64,000 nt of DNA, taken from positions 149,424 to 213,423 of the forward strand of contig JADLZK010009011.1 of the NCBI GenBank assembly GCA_015847255.1, written 5' to 3'. Source of the DNA: Hyparrhenia diplandra (lineage: Eukaryota > Streptophyta > Magnoliopsida > Poales > Poaceae). The notes below the pieces were generated by a model. That model was not told the DNA's origin. It saw nothing but the letters and a program-made list of their open reading frames with translations, and did no database searches. The position numbers and the translations under genes are program-made. Below are positions 1 to 11,320 of the stretch, piece after piece; position 1 is the stretch's first letter, and every line of letters begins with the position of its first letter.

Positions 1-70
1 GTATGCAAAACTTGTGGAAATTGTTAGTATAAACCCTATCTTTTATTTGTTCTTGTCCTCAAATGTTCTA

Positions 71-526
71 TTATTTCATGGTTAAAAGTGGACAATAACT
101 ACCGTCAACACCGGTTCTCGCGGTGTTGTGGATGACGATGTCGGTGACGGTCGGTTCGTCATCCTGGGCGACACCGTTACTCTCGCCCCACCGGAGGAGA
201 GCAGGGTCGGAGTCATCGTCAATGTCGCGGGTAGGGGGGCGGCGGCGCGCCGGGCGCTGCAGGGGCGGCCCCGAAGCGAAGCGGCGGCGGCCGCCGCTGG
301 CTGGTGCTCCAAAGATGGTCGCCGTGGTCGCCGGCGGAGCGGAGGTAGTGAATCTTCGGGCGGTGTAGACGCACTCCATGCGGCGAAGACGCGTCTCGAT
401 CTCGTTGAAGCGACGGCCGATCTTGATGCGCTTGTCGCCGAGGAGCTCCTTCGCTTTGGTGAACGCTTGCATCTCGAAGCCATAAGTGGTGGGAATCGCC
501 CCGGTCTCCGGATACCAACCGGTCAC
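71..526 (-). CDS. Unidentified 151-codon ORF in an LTR-element context
   Basis: I do not recognise this ORF. The N-terminal half reads like a normal protein, with a basic, possibly helical stretch around residues 28-55. The C-terminal half is rich in Arg, Ala and Pro and reflects GC-rich DNA. It lies on the minus strand directly downstream of a segment (about 530-1095) that matches the LTR/leader in front of the gypsy gag at 9.2-10.8 kb. It therefore occupies the place where a gag gene would normally start. No zinc knuckle, protease or other pol motif is visible. It may be an unrelated ORF carried by a non-autonomous LTR element, or simply open by chance in GC-rich DNA. The element runs off the left edge, so completeness cannot be judged. 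Confidence 0.3.
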   Translation of the reverse strand: MTGWYPETGAIPTTYGFEMQAFTKAKELLGDKRIKIGRRFNEIETRLRRMECVYTARRFTTSAPPATTATIFGAPASGGRRRFASGPPLQRPARRRPPTRDIDDDSDPALLRWGESNGVAQDDEPTVTDIVIHNTARTGVDGSYCPLLTMK

Positions 527-529
527 AAA

Positions 530-1095
530 GCGGTTAGATTGGGCCGACTATGACACGCCGACGGCGAGCTCCGAGGCGGCGGCTCCGGCGTAGGGCGGCG
601 GCTCCGGCGTTGGGGGGGGCCGGGGGGGGGCGACAGAGGTAGGGAGGCGGGCACAGGAGGCGGCGGCGGCGGCGAGCGGCGGCTGGAGGCTCGGGCGGCG
701 GCGACGGTTGGAGCAGAGAGAGAAGGCACAAACTATTTCTTTATTGCTTGTCTCCCAAAGAGATTCTGAGACCCCTTACTTATATAGCCCGGCTAGTGGG
801 ACTTGTAACCTAAGCAATCTCTCTAAGGTTTCCTTATACGATTGGAATACCTTTTACAAGCAATCTTTATTTATTTCCTAATAAGGGTTTTCCTTATATG
901 ATTGGAATATCCCTTGCACACCAAAAGTCCAAAGATAATCCTAACTTGATTACGGCAGAGCAGACGGAGACGAGAAAGGTGGAGGTGGCGGCGGCGCAGG
1001 TGGCGCCGGCCTCCCCTCCGCGCCGCCCCTCTTTGGGCCGGCCATGGCCGGTTGGGCCCTCCTAGCCCACCCATGGTGGGCAGAATTCGGCACAT
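530..1095 (-). mobile_element. Partial LTR/leader of a gypsy-like element
   Basis: On the minus strand this segment has a TATA-like box (near 780-786) and then AATAAA (near 744). It is followed by a GC-rich leader. About 230 bp (725-960) closely match 10963-11180, which lies upstream of a gypsy gag. The GC-rich parts on either side also correspond in the two places. This suggests two members of one LTR family in the same orientation. The outer boundary near 1095-1105 is approximate and no TSD was found. Confidence 0.55.
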
Positions 1096-1100
1096 GACAT

Positions 1101-1332
1101 GTCTTTAGACTAGGTAGCACATAATCGTCTGGTATAGGAAGCCTCTCTAATGAATTTGGCCAGGGTTAAAATTGTTGTCCTGAAATGGAGCTTTAATAGT
1201 AAGAATTGCAATTCCCTAAAAAAAAGATTGCAAATCGTAAGATTAGAGAGGCTATTAAGATTGCAAATCTCTCTTTGTAAGAATATGACTATTAAGATCG
1301 TAAAATTGTATAGAATCAACTCAAAATCAATA
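1101..1332. other. No gene seen; AT-rich spacer
   Basis: This stretch holds short repeats of a GATTGCAAAT-like word and no convincing coding region. It separates the LTR fragment from the Tourist-like MITE. Confidence 0.5.
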
Positions 1333-1600
1333 GGGCCTGTTTGGATCCTTTCATTCGGAGAAATTAAAATCTACTTAATAAATTAGGCTATTTGGCTTAG
1401 ATATAAGATTCCACAATTTTCTAAAGTTCACATAGCCTATCTCAAATTCATAAGGTGGGAAATGATTTCTGTATATTACCATGTTATTTTTGTACTCTCC
1501 AACTTGATTAAAATTATAGAAATTATATAGAATATGTTAAATATGTGTCTAAACTATAGTTTATTACAATGAATTTAAACTTAAGGATCCAAACGGGGCC
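1333..1600. mobile_element. Tourist-like (PIF/Harbinger) MITE
   Basis: This 268-bp AT-rich element has terminal inverted repeats. The left end begins GGGCCTGTTTGGATCC and the right end is GGATCCAAACGGGGCC, so about 16 bp pair with few mismatches. It is flanked by a 3-bp ATA on both sides (1330-1332 and 1601-1603). The GGGCCTGTTTGG terminus is common among grass MITEs. A 3-bp TSD fits PIF/Harbinger, although ATA is not the canonical TWA. It has no coding capacity. Confidence 0.75.
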
Positions 1601-1603
1601 ATA

Positions 1604-2079
1604 TAAGATTGTAATAAAGTTGTAAAAACTATGAACCGGGTTGGTCGTCTTGTGGTCCATGTTATTTTGACTGATGTCGCTATTTATTTATCTAATAAGG
1701 ACGATAGCAATGGATCTTCTGGGTAGTATAAGCAGTCACAGGTTGGAAAGTTGGTGCAAGGATCGTATAGTTGCATAATCATATGACTTAGTTTTCTTTG
1801 GTTTTAGAGACGAAAGAAATTGGACCTATCTTATGACCTAATTGGTCAAATTGGAGATGTTCAAGTCGTTGAGCACATCACAAACTTTCCAAAAGTAAAA
1901 ATCGAAGCAATAGAGTCCCGAGCTAGAAGATACTGCAAGACACGAAAACACCAATAAGTTATCAATTTACTGATATGCAGCAGATTATCGGGTGGAGATT
2001 TTTGTTGATGCGTGCTGTTGAAGAAACCATAGCTAAAAATCTAAAATCCGGTCACAATCACAACTCCAGCCCAGGCGCT
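1604..2079. other. No gene seen
   Basis: This is AT-rich sequence with stops in all frames. I recognise nothing in it. It could be degraded LINE sequence belonging to the fragment that follows. Confidence 0.4.
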
Positions 2080-2815
2080 ATGAGGGGGGCTGCCGTGGAG
2101 GAACTCGCTGACCTGGAACCTGAGCTACAGGAATGTGAACCTCATGGCTGAATAGCACAACCTTCTACTTTGAGGACCACCAAATATAAACTTCTCTCTG
2201 CATCCACCACCTACAAAGCTTCGGTGAGCCAAGGTGATGGAAATGAGATGCACTTCTTTATCTGGCACAACTATATGCGCCCCTAGCGTAAAGTTCTTCG
2301 GATGGCTTCTAGCGCAAAATTAAACCGAATTCAGACAAGGGATAACCTGCAGAGAAAACATATTGTGGAGGATGCTCCGTGTGAAATTTGTCATGGTGAG
2401 AAGGAATGGGCAGACCATGCCCCCTTTGCTGACAGTTTCTGGGAGTTCTATTGGAGGAAAGATGGCCGAAATAGTGCCTGCCTGTAACTTATGGTCTTCT
2501 CGACTCCCTGGAAATATGATGGGCCAAATCAGTTCTACTTTGCTGCTTCTCTGCTGCTGGGAATTATGGAAGCACATGAACGACATCGTCTTCTGGGGGA
2601 TCTTCAGCGGCTGTTAGAGGCCAGCCGCAAATCTGTTCTCGGGCTGTTGATTCCCGTGGTGTGAAATGCTCTCCATGTATTCCTCCTCTCTATTCCGGTG
2701 TAACTCAACTATAGGCACATTGTGCCAGGGCTACTGCCCTCCACCTCCAGCTTGTCTGGTTCTGTGGTTAATATATCAGATGGAGACTGTTCATTTCCAG
2801 TCGTTCCAATAAAAA
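2080..2815 (+). pseudogene. LINE ORF2 3' fragment (zf-RVT region), decayed
   Basis: The conceptual translation around 2290-2460 has the zf-RVT pattern found downstream of plant LINE reverse transcriptases. It shows VKFFGWLL, then a basic segment, then a CEIC pair followed about eight residues later by a His, and an FW. At about 2540-2610, in another frame, a WELWKHMNDIVFW stretch matches the conserved Trp-rich motif that follows zf-RVT. The frame changes and stops show it is a dead fragment. The region from about 2620 to 2815 resembles a 3' UTR, but no clean poly(A) or TSD was identified. Both ends are approximate. Confidence 0.65.
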
Positions 2816-3355
2816 ATATTTATTTACAACAGTAGATGCTTCCCCCTACTGTTTCTGCTCAGGAAAAATAAACTCGTCTAAACATGCTGATATGGGTAGT
2901 ATGGACACATATGGATGCTTACACTGTGCAAATGTGATTCGTCTCCATCAACGCCCACAATCTGCACATTTTTCAGTTCCATCATTCTGCTAGCATTGAG
3001 CTTGGGAGGCATGAATCAGGACTTAATTCAGACCTCATCCACAGGATACTTTCGAGAACTTCGATCTCGTTTTCGTGAGGAGAACCAGATTAGAGTATTT
3101 GTTGTCACTTATTGTCACTTAAGTGTCAGTAGGAAAAAGAGGCATCGACATTGCAGGATTATATTTGATGGCAGGCTAATCTATTAAATTCCTTCTTTTG
3201 GAATATCTTATCGACCTTGGCTGAATTTCATGATTAAGAAAGGTGCTTAATTAGCCACAACGTGCTTACAAAGGAGCAAAGTATTGGATGCAGTTAGGCA
3301 ATAGGCAATACATAGCATATATAGGACACAAAAGAAGGAAAACTAGAAGTTTACT

Positions 3356-3390
<35 letters not shown>
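2816..3390. other. No gene seen; ends in a 32-T run (3359-3390)
   Basis: I see no supported coding region here. The segment ends in an uninterrupted poly(T) run that abuts the repeated block starting at 3391. Confidence 0.5.
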
Positions 3391-3391
<1 letters not shown>

Positions 3392-3521
3392 AGATGAGAA
3401 GGTTACTAGGGTCAAGGGAATTGTTACAATTAAGGAGCTTGTGTCAAATAATGTCTTAATTAGTAAAAACCCTGGAAATCTTGGATTGAAGTTACCTTGG
3501 GAGTGAAACAGAGCAATTAAA
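3391..3521. repeat. Direct repeat copy 1 of NLR-family upstream sequence
   Basis: About 130 bp here are nearly identical to 5291-5425. A shorter related piece also occurs just upstream of module B (about 7660-7700). At 5291-5425 the sequence leads straight into module A, so this copy is probably a truncated duplicate of the NLR-unit upstream region. Confidence 0.75.
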
Positions 3522-3602
3522 TTGGAGACTTTTACCTGTGTACCATCATAAAAGATGGTCGTGACCTCTGTACCACTAAAAAGTTCGGCCGCACCTATAT
3601 AC

Positions 3603-5187
3603 TATTGGCGGTCATTATCGAGTATATTATACCGCCAACCTTTATCCAATTCATGAGAAAGGAGCAAACTTATGTTACATATACCTTTACTTCTAACCTA
3701 GTTCCACTTGTATTCGTAGAAATTATGTTTTGCAGGTATAAGAGTGGAAACAGGTACAAAGTCACCAAATAAATTAGAAAGCGTATTGAATAAAAGACGC
3801 CAAGGAGTGGATCTAGCAAGAGGACCAAACCCCGCGCACAAACTGGCCCATGCACCACCATAAGCCCAACATACGAGGGACAAAACGCGCAACAGGAGAA
3901 GGCCGGGGCCGGGAGGCCCAGCCCAGGGGGCGGCCGGCGCATGGGGGCGGTCGGCGCAAAATTTCGGCCTCCCTTCCCGCCCTTTCTCTGGCGGTTTGGA
4001 GCGATCTTCACGTGGCGGTTGCATGCGGTGCAAACTTTCGTTCCCACCAAGAACACCTCGAAGCAAGGAGAGCCCTCCATTCCCTCCTCCTCTCCACTAT
4101 ATAAAGAGAGGCACTCCTCACTTGTAACACACACACTCACACATTCAACACTACACTTTGGTTCATCCTCACCTTGAGCACTACTCTCTCCACTTCATAA
4201 GTTAGTAGTAGGATTCGAGTTAGGCGAAGCTTCAAGGAGGGCTTGTCTCCTTGGAAGGATCTTTTGGTAATTTACTATGAAGTTCTTTCCTTTATTCAAG
4301 TCTCATTATTTATATCGCAATGTATATGAACTAGAGTATAGTTACCCTCATGTTATATTCATATTGTGCCAACTAGAGTATAGTTAGTATGATGTGATAA
4401 TTAACATGACTAACTTTAGGCTAATTGAATCATATATCGTTCTTGGAACGTAGTAGAACTAAGCTCGGGTGATGGTCTGGTGTACCTTCGGGTTTACCTT
4501 TACTCTTGCCATGTCGATCCGTAGGGTCGGGGTACCTAGGGGGGTTTAGGTAGTTTTCTATAAACGTAAGCGTGGTGCTTAGGTCTATAGAGAATCATCT
4601 GGGAAATGCCGGCATCCCACGGTAGTGAGGTAGGCGGCAGATGGTGACAGCTCTGTTCGTCCTTCGCACTCCTCCACGTCCGGGTGTCGGGTTGGAGTCT
4701 TATCAGTGTCACCGGGCCGGCATATATACCAGCCGCAGGGCATCTCCTCATCACTTTAGCCCATCTCTGCAATGAACCATGAATGACATATGTAGACTAT
4801 AGTCTAACGCATTGGCGATATTAGAATAGCCAACTCAACATAGATTTTCCCTTTCTTGTTATTTCCTATTTATTCCTTCTAGTGCTCAAGAAGTGTGTGT
4901 GTCACCACTATCTCCAATATTATTGTCACTTATCCCTGTACATGATTAGTGGCTATCCATACATACATTGTGGGCTATCATCATCATATTAAATCTAAAC
5001 CTGCCTTCCCATGGGAAAATATAAATGAACGATACCCGAATACTCGGGTGAAATGCTACGATGATAGATCCGTGCGCTATGCGGGTTGACCCTTGCAATA
5101 TTCAATTTATCTATCACCCGGCGCTCTCTCGACGTTATCATTAAGGATAATATTTATTCTTAGTGATTGCGTTAAGAAACGCCAACA
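3603..5187 (+). mobile_element. Solo LTR, gypsy-type, 1585 bp, TSD TATAC
   Basis: The left end is TATTGGCGG and the right end is CGCCAACA. They form an inverted terminal repeat, with the first dinucleotide of the expected TGTTGGCG mutated to TA. A perfect 5-bp duplication TATAC flanks it (3598-3602 and 5188-5192). A TATATAAA box lies at 4098-4105, with pyrimidine/CA-rich sequence downstream as expected for an LTR promoter. There is no primer-binding site, internal domain or second LTR, so this is a solo LTR from LTR-LTR recombination. ORFs on both strands inside it (for example 3670-4140 minus) are not supported as genes. Confidence 0.8.
4098..4105 (+). promoter_or_regulatory. TATA box of the solo LTR
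   Basis: TATATAAA is followed by an AGAGAGGC stretch and a CA-rich transcribed region, as in grass gypsy LTR promoters. This is inferred from sequence only. Confidence 0.5.
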
Positions 5188-5290
5188 TATACCATCAGCC
5201 TAAACTTTCTTGTCTCTCATACCACTCCATCCATTTTGCACTCTAACGGTGTTAAACAGCTTGGAGAAAAGACTTTCTTGCCCCTCAGGC

Positions 5291-5425
5291 CATTGAGATG
5301 AGAAGGTTACTAGGGTCAAGGGAATTGTTACAATTAAGAAGCTTGTGTCAAATAATGTCTTAATTAGTAAAAACCCTTGAAATCTTGGATTGAAGTTACC
5401 TTGGGAGTGAAACAGAGCAATTAAA
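5291..5425. repeat. Direct repeat copy 2 of NLR-family upstream sequence
   Basis: This is nearly identical to 3391-3521 and continuous with module A. Together the pair brackets 1.77 kb that includes the solo LTR. Confidence 0.75.
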
Positions 5426-5559
5426 TTGACTCGAGATTGGACCATTTTAGGAAGCGTTCTTTCTTCGTCGCCAGACTCCAATAGCATATCGCAAAACTTG
5501 GGGCGAGGTTTCCTCCCCATTGTTATTAAGATTGTTTGAATAATTCCTGCATTCACCTA

Positions 5560-7150
5560 ACTATATTCACATAGATTGGTTTCACTTTGGGTCCATGTGA
5601 TGATTTGCTGAGCTACTTTACTTAGCGCTGGATGACAGCTCACAGCTGCATCCATCTTCATTCTTCTCTCCAGTCCCAAGCAAAGAGCTATCTTTTCTGA
5701 AAGCTAGGTAAGCCCAAAGCTCTTACCTGAAGCTCACTTCACTTGCAACCGATCAAAAAAAGCTTGCAAGAAAACACACCACATACCCGCCAGTTTCGAC
5801 CACTTCAATCCCCACACCACACACCAGTTTCTGAATATCCTGAAGCTAGCTGCCTGCCAGAGGTAACTCACTCTTCTGAATTGTACATTACATGCCTAAT
5901 AGCAGTTACTAGTTGCACCTTTGGTTATATTCTCTCAATAGCAGGTAGCTATACTATATGGATTAACATGTGTTTTCTACTATATATGTGGGTTAGAATT
6001 CGTTTTGGGTTTAATTCTCTCAATAACAGGTAGCTATACTATGTGCAGAGATGTAACAGATATGTGTAGCTTCTGCACTTAATTTGTCGGTGTCCTTCCT
6101 ATATATACACAGAAATTCGTCATGCCTCGACAGGTACAGCCTTTTAATCCTCCAGGGAGATATATTGGCAATTTGGCATGGTCACTAGTGTGCTGAGCAA
6201 CATTTTGTAGCTGCTTAAAGTATGGCAAAGGCCATTGGTTTCCTGTATATGGATACTCATACAACTTTCGAACTCTGGTTTGGGGCTCGCTCTCATATAA
6301 CTACTGTACTGTAGTTAGAAGAATTGCCTATCGACCAAGGCCATCCATAGATGGATGAACTAGGAGATATAGGTAGGGTCTTGGTAGAAATTATTAACGT
6401 AAGTCTTAAACAAAAAAATTGTCTCCTTATTAAACAGTCAATTATTATGGACAGATAGTATATTATATTGTTTTCTTTCAGAAATCAGAAGGCACTTTCA
6501 ACAAAGAGAAAACTCTGTGCAAACAAAAATTGTGCCTTCCGTAAGTGTGCTTAGCTAAACATTATACTAAATTATGCCATCTCTTTGTTCACATGTGTCA
6601 TCATATATAGAGAGATTTTGGATTTCAACTCTTGACTTCATTAAGTGTTTTGTTCACATGTTAAGTTGAATCTCTAATGCTCATTGAGTTATTGTATATA
6701 TTATTAAGTAACATTTCTAGTAGTTTTTGTAAACAGTAACTGTAATTAAACTATTCTAGAATATGCTATAATGTTTTAGTCAAAATTTATATATTTATTA
6801 TTTATCGAAGTAACAACTTATATAATTCAATTCATGAATTATTAATATAGTTGAAAATGAACTACTAGTGTCATCAGGGCTTGATCCATTAAGGTACATT
6901 TTTCATGATTACCGAACTATAAAAATATTTTTTTCATTCATACATAGTGCTAGGATTGTTTGGTTATTCATCATCAATTGTTCAAAGATAGCATATATTG
7001 ATAATTTAGACACAGAATTGATCAAATATTTAGTTTAGTTCTATTTTAATGACAATGTGGGGGTAATTAAATAAAAATTTAGGATCTAGGAGTATTTGCT
7101 ACACACAATGGCTGTGGTGGGTAGTTTTTCTTTAAGAAAATGGAAAAGAT
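5560..7150 (+). pseudogene. NLR-family 5' module A (exon 1, start exon, intron part), no body
   Basis: This is one of five copies of the same 5' module. It contains a presumed non-coding exon 1 ending at 5862 before a GTAACT donor. A small exon follows with ATG CCT CGA CAG (6122-6133) and a GTACAG donor. Intron sequence matching module B continues to about 7150. The start exon would encode Met-Pro-Arg-Gln in phase 0, which suits the acceptor of the NLR body exon. No body exon follows before module B begins, so this copy appears to be an orphan. Exon boundaries are inferred from conservation and GT/AG signals. Confidence 0.6.
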
Positions 7151-7655
7151 TAATGACTATTATTATCAGACGGTACCTGCAGGCCGGATGTCTCTAACTT
7201 TTGGTTAGAATTGTGATAGTATTTTTTTTTTTTTTCTAAACGCGTCTTGTGAGGAATGTGGAGATTTCATTGGGATCTCCAATTATATGTAGTAGAGAAA
7301 GTAAGATGAGATGATGGTTGCATGCATAATCAGAAGGCATGTATCCAAATATCACTAATTTATTGGTGTCCTATTGCTCTTATCTCCCTGTTCATGCCCG
7401 TATTTTACATCCAGGACGCATGCATGTATTCAATATCACCAATTTCTAGTATTCAATATCACATACATAAATTGGATATTCATGATTACTGGACTACATA
7501 AATATATAGTTAGCGTCCATGCTACACGTCGTCTGCGGTGTTTTAGTGTGCCCTCTTCCGTTTACTTTAGTAGTTTTGTACTCTCCACGTGGTGACTGTA
7601 CAAAAGAAGCATGTTTTTGGTTAGGATAATGCTTGGGATTGGATATTCCCATCCC
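7150..7655. other. No gene seen; AT-rich intron-like sequence
   Basis: This stretch includes a T-rich run near 7222-7237 and short repeats of a CCAATTTCTAGTATTCAATATCAC-type phrase. No exon is supported. Confidence 0.4.
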
Positions 7656-7659
7656 TCTT

Positions 7660-9236
7660 TTTTGGGACTGAAACAAAGCAATTAAATTGACTCAAGGTTG
7701 GACAATTTTAAGAATCGTTCTTTATTCATCACTGGATCCAATAACATATCACATAAATAGTCGTCTTAGAATTTAAAAGGTGAGGCTTCCTCCCCATTGC
7801 TATTATGATGAATTTGTTTGGGTCCATGTGACGATTTGCTGAGCTACTTTACTAAATACTAAGCGCTGGACAAATTTCAAAAAAAAAAAAAAAAAAGCGC
7901 TGGACAAGAGCTCACGGCTGCATCCATCTTTATTCTTCTCTCCAGTCCCAAGCAAAGAGCTATCTTTTCTGAAATCTAGCTATGCCCAAAGCTCTTACCT
8001 GAAGCTCACTTCACTTGCAACCGATCAAAGAGAGCTTGCAAGACAACACACCACATACCAGCCAGTTTCGACCACTTCAATCCCCTCAATCACCTCACTA
8101 GTTTCTGAATATCCTGAAGGCTTCCTGCCAGAGGTAACTAACTGTTCTGAATGGTACATTACGTGCCTAATAGAAGTTACTATATGTGGATTAACATGTA
8201 TTTTTTACTATATATGGGCTAGAATTCGTATTTATTTGGTTTAGTTCTCTCATAACACAGGTAGCTACTATGTGCAGAGATGTAACAGATATGTGGAACG
8301 TCTTCACTTAATTGGTTGGTCCTTCCCACGTATACACATAAATTCATCATGCCTCGAAAGGTATAGTCTTTTCCCCCCTCCATGGAGATACATTACTATC
8401 TTGCGAAACATAGATCGACATGATCACTTGTGTGCAAAGGCCATTGATTTTCTGTATATGGGTACTCATAGAGTCTCGCTCTCATGTTAACTACTGTACT
8501 ATAGAGTCTCGCTCTCATCGACAAGGCCATCCATAGATGGATGAAGAAGTAGGAGATCGATTGTGTATATTGTTGGCTCCTGTTAAAAATATTAATGTAA
8601 ATCCTAAACGGGAAATTGTCCTCTTATTAAACAGTCAATTATTATGGACAGATAGTAAATTATATTGTTTGCACTATAAAATCAGAAGGCACTATTTGAA
8701 AGAAAACTCTATGCAAACCGAATTCATGCCTTCAACAAATACCTTTAGTAAAACCTTAGATTAAATTATGCCAACTCTTGTTGCAGCTTGTGTCGTCATG
8801 TATATGATATATAGATTTTGGATTTCAATTATTGATTTTATTAAGTCTTTCATCCACATGTCAAGTTACAATGTCAATGTGCTATAAAATTTGTGTCAAA
8901 ATTTATATATTTTTTAAATATCTTAACATATTTCATTGTCAAGGATTATTAATATAGTTCAAAATAAACTATTAGTGTCATCGTTGTGTGATCCATTAAA
9001 GTGCATTTTCGTGATTTCCCAACTATAGAAATATATATATTTATCATTCATGCATAGTGGTAGTACATTTTGGTTATTTCAATTTTTCAAATATAGCATA
9101 TGTTGATTAATTCTGATATGGATTTGATCAAATATTTAGTTTATTTCTAATAATAGCGGAGATGGTATTTATATTTAAATATAAAGCTTTGTAGTATCAA
9201 TGATAATGAGGGGTAGTTTAGATATAGATTTGGAGG
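7660..9236 (+). pseudogene. NLR-family 5' module B, probable 5' end of NLR copy 1
   Basis: This module has the same structure as module A. Exon 1 ends at 8133 before GTAACT. The start exon is ATG CCT CGA AAG (8349-8360) before a GTATAG donor, encoding Met-Pro-Arg-Lys. Intron sequence runs to about 9236, where a gypsy fragment begins. It is the nearest module upstream of the NLR body exon at 13626, so I infer it is the original 5' end of copy 1. That would give a roughly 5.3-kb intron swollen by transposons. The phase is consistent, since both junctions are phase 0. Confidence 0.55.
7861..7907 (+). mobile_element. Minimal poly(A) retroposition footprint
   Basis: Thirteen bases (AAGCGCTGGACAA) occur at 7861-7873 and again at 7895-7907. 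Between them are only ATTTC and a run of 18 A. Modules A, C and D have a single copy of the corresponding GCGCTGGA site without the A run. The simplest reading is a target-primed insertion that copied almost nothing but the poly(A) tail. Confidence 0.65.
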
Positions 9237-9356
9237 ATTAATTCAGATTATAATTTGCACGAACGCCCTGGCCTGGCCATCGCGGTAGTACTCGTTGGAG
9301 ACGAAGTCCCATGTCACCCTTCCGGGCTCGTCGGTCGGGGCATGCCAAGGATGACG

Positions 9357-9626
9357 TCAACATCGTTGCAAATGTGCATGACATAGGCGTCGATGTCGAA
9401 GACGTCCGCATCGATGCGCGAGCGGGACCTCGAAGGTGGCCGCCCTGCAAGTGGAGGTCGCGCCGGTGCCAGCGTTGATCATCACCCGCACTGGCTGAGT
9501 CTTCAGTTCTGCTGTGGTCACCACACGAGGGTCGATGTCGTTGTGCGTGGCGCCGGTGTCGACGACGATGCTGACGCCTGTGCTTGAGATCATGCCGACG
9601 AGGTAGAGAGAGTGTGCACCACGCAT
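9357..9626 (-). pseudogene. Ty3/gypsy aspartic protease fragment
   Basis: This minus-strand reading frame contains LVGMI, then VVDTGATHNDID, the D-T-G active-site motif of retroelement pepsin-like proteases. It lies downstream of the gag zinc knuckle but in a different frame, so a small indel near 9630 separates gag from protease. The frame is lost again near 9360 and no reverse transcriptase follows, so pol is truncated at about 9238. Confidence 0.7.
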
Positions 9627-9629
9627 CGG

Positions 9630-10836
9630 GAGTTAGGGTCCCCAAACAAGACCCTGAGGTCGGCGCCGTCAGGGGGGCGCCCTCCTCGGCGCTTGCCTTG
9701 TCGTCATCGTAGTCGTTGAAGATCGTGATGTCGAACAGATGCTTGCACTTGTGACCCCGTGAGAACGGCTCATCACAGTTGAAGCACAGTCCCGCCTTTG
9801 TGTCGCCTGTCATCTCTTCCGGTGTCAGCCGTTTGAACGGCCGAGTCGATGCCGCTAATGTCACCGATGTCGGGGTTGCTGGCGTCGTGGGAAGGGGTAG
9901 AGGCGCCAGCGCCCTGCCCCGCTGCTGCGTCATTTTGCCGGTGTTGTAGAGGATGGAGAGGCGGTGCTCGTAGGCTCTGGCGAGTGACATGGCCGTCTCC
10001 ATGTCCTTCGGATCCTGCAGCTCGACATCGATTTTCAGCGGTTCCCCGAGTCCCGCTGTGTAGATGTTGACCTGCTGCTTGTCATCGAGGTGCCCGACGC
10101 GGGCGACATGCGCCAGGAGCTGCTCCGTGTACTCGTCGACGCTGTCGATCTTTCGAAGTGATGCCAGTTCACCCAGCGGATTGCGTCGGGTAGCTGGGCC
10201 GAAGCGGTCATTGATGTACTGGGCGAAGCTTGCCCAGTCTGTCAATGCCTTCTCCTGGGACAGGCGCATGTACCACTGCTGCGCTCCTCCTGTGAGATGG
10301 TAAGATGCATACCAGACTTGCTCTGTGGCTGGCGTACCTTGTCCCCTGAAGAATTGCTGGCATCGATTGAGCCATGGTAGGGGATCATCCTTGCCATCAT
10401 ACGTCGGGAAGGACAACTTATGCAGATGAGGTGTGAGGCCGGGGAAGTGGTCGACGGGCGAGGGAGGGGGCGGCGCATGCGCTGCCGGTGCCAGCGCCCC
10501 TCCTGGCGATGGCTTCAGCTCCAGGAAGTTGGCCATCATCTTTTCCAGATCAGCTTCGATGTCTGGTTGCGGGGTGGACGTCTTGCTCTTCTCCGTTCTC
10601 GCCTTGATGTAGGCACGCCTGGAGCTTTCCATGGCCGCCTTCATCTCCATCTCAGCCTCCTGGAGAAGCTTAATCCTTCGTTCCTCCGCCGGATAGGTAC
10701 CGGAGAGGGTAGCAACTTGATCGGTGAGCGTGTCGAGACGGGTGGTGAAGGTGGAGAGTTGTGTGGACAGTTCCTTGAGCATCTTCTTTGTGTCGGCGTC
10801 CATGGTGGTGGGTGGATCGTAGTGGCCTCCTGTCAC
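9630..10836 (-). CDS. Ty3/gypsy gag (capsid/nucleocapsid), from a truncated element
   Basis: The minus-strand ORF starts at 10836 with MTGGHYDPP and is open to 9238, but only about the first 400 codons look like gag. Residues 10-100 are a helical coiled-coil-like region. A capsid domain of the retrotransposon gag family follows at about residues 145-300, with PWLNRC early, AQQWYM in the middle and IDVELQDP near the end. A CCHC knuckle (CFNCDEPFSRGHKC) sits near residues 355-370. Beyond about residue 400 the frame becomes Arg/His-rich nonsense, and the protease lies in another frame. Gag would assemble particles that package element RNA. A matching LTR/leader lies just upstream on the same strand (10845-11320). 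No pol or 3' LTR remains. The fragment sits inside the presumed first long intron of NLR copy 1. Confidence 0.8.
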
Positions 10837-10844
10837 GAGGACGG

Positions 10845-11320
10845 ATCAATTTTGGGGTGACACGTGGCCGGTAGCGCCTAGCGGCGGCGCTAGTGTGTGG
10901 CGGCGGCGAGGCAGAGGGGGGGGGGGCGTGTGTGTGTGAGAGAGAGAGAGAGGGGGAAATTGACTTTCTTTATTGCTTGTTACCCTAAGAGATTACAGAC
11001 CCCTTACTTTTATAGCCCGCCTAGTGGGACTTATAAACCAAGCAATCTCTCTAAAGGTTTCCTTATAGAGTTGGAATACCTTTTACAAGCAATCCTATTT
11101 ATTTTCTAATAAGGGTTTTCCTTATAGATTGGAATATCACTTACACACCAAAAAGTCCTAAGATAATCCTAACCGAAATCTTACTTTATTAATTCCCGAA
11201 GAAGATGCGGAAGGCGGCGGCGGGGAGGAGGCGGCGCGCGCCCCCCGGGGCGGGGCCGGCTGGCCGTGGGCCTCTTGGGCATGTCGTCGTGGGCCCAATC
11301 TCATGGCATGTGATGCACCT
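10845..11320 (-). mobile_element. 5' LTR/leader of the gypsy fragment
   Basis: On the minus strand this has a TATA-like box (near 11012-11018), an AATAAA (near 10970-10976) and a short GA/GT-rich leader, and then the gag start codon. The region 10963-11180 matches 725-960. The GC-rich outer part (11200-11320) also corresponds to 960-1095. No TSD was recognised and the ends are approximate. It contains simple repeats: a G run near 10917-10926 and GT and GA runs at 10927-10955. Confidence 0.55.

Noticed and set aside
3359..3405. Poly(T) run flanked by AGAAGTTTACTAGG and AGAAGGTTACTAGG, as a possible retroposition TSD
   Set aside because: The right flank is shared with 5291-5310, where no T run is present, and the bases next to the run also match there. 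The near-duplicate may be coincidence at a duplication boundary.
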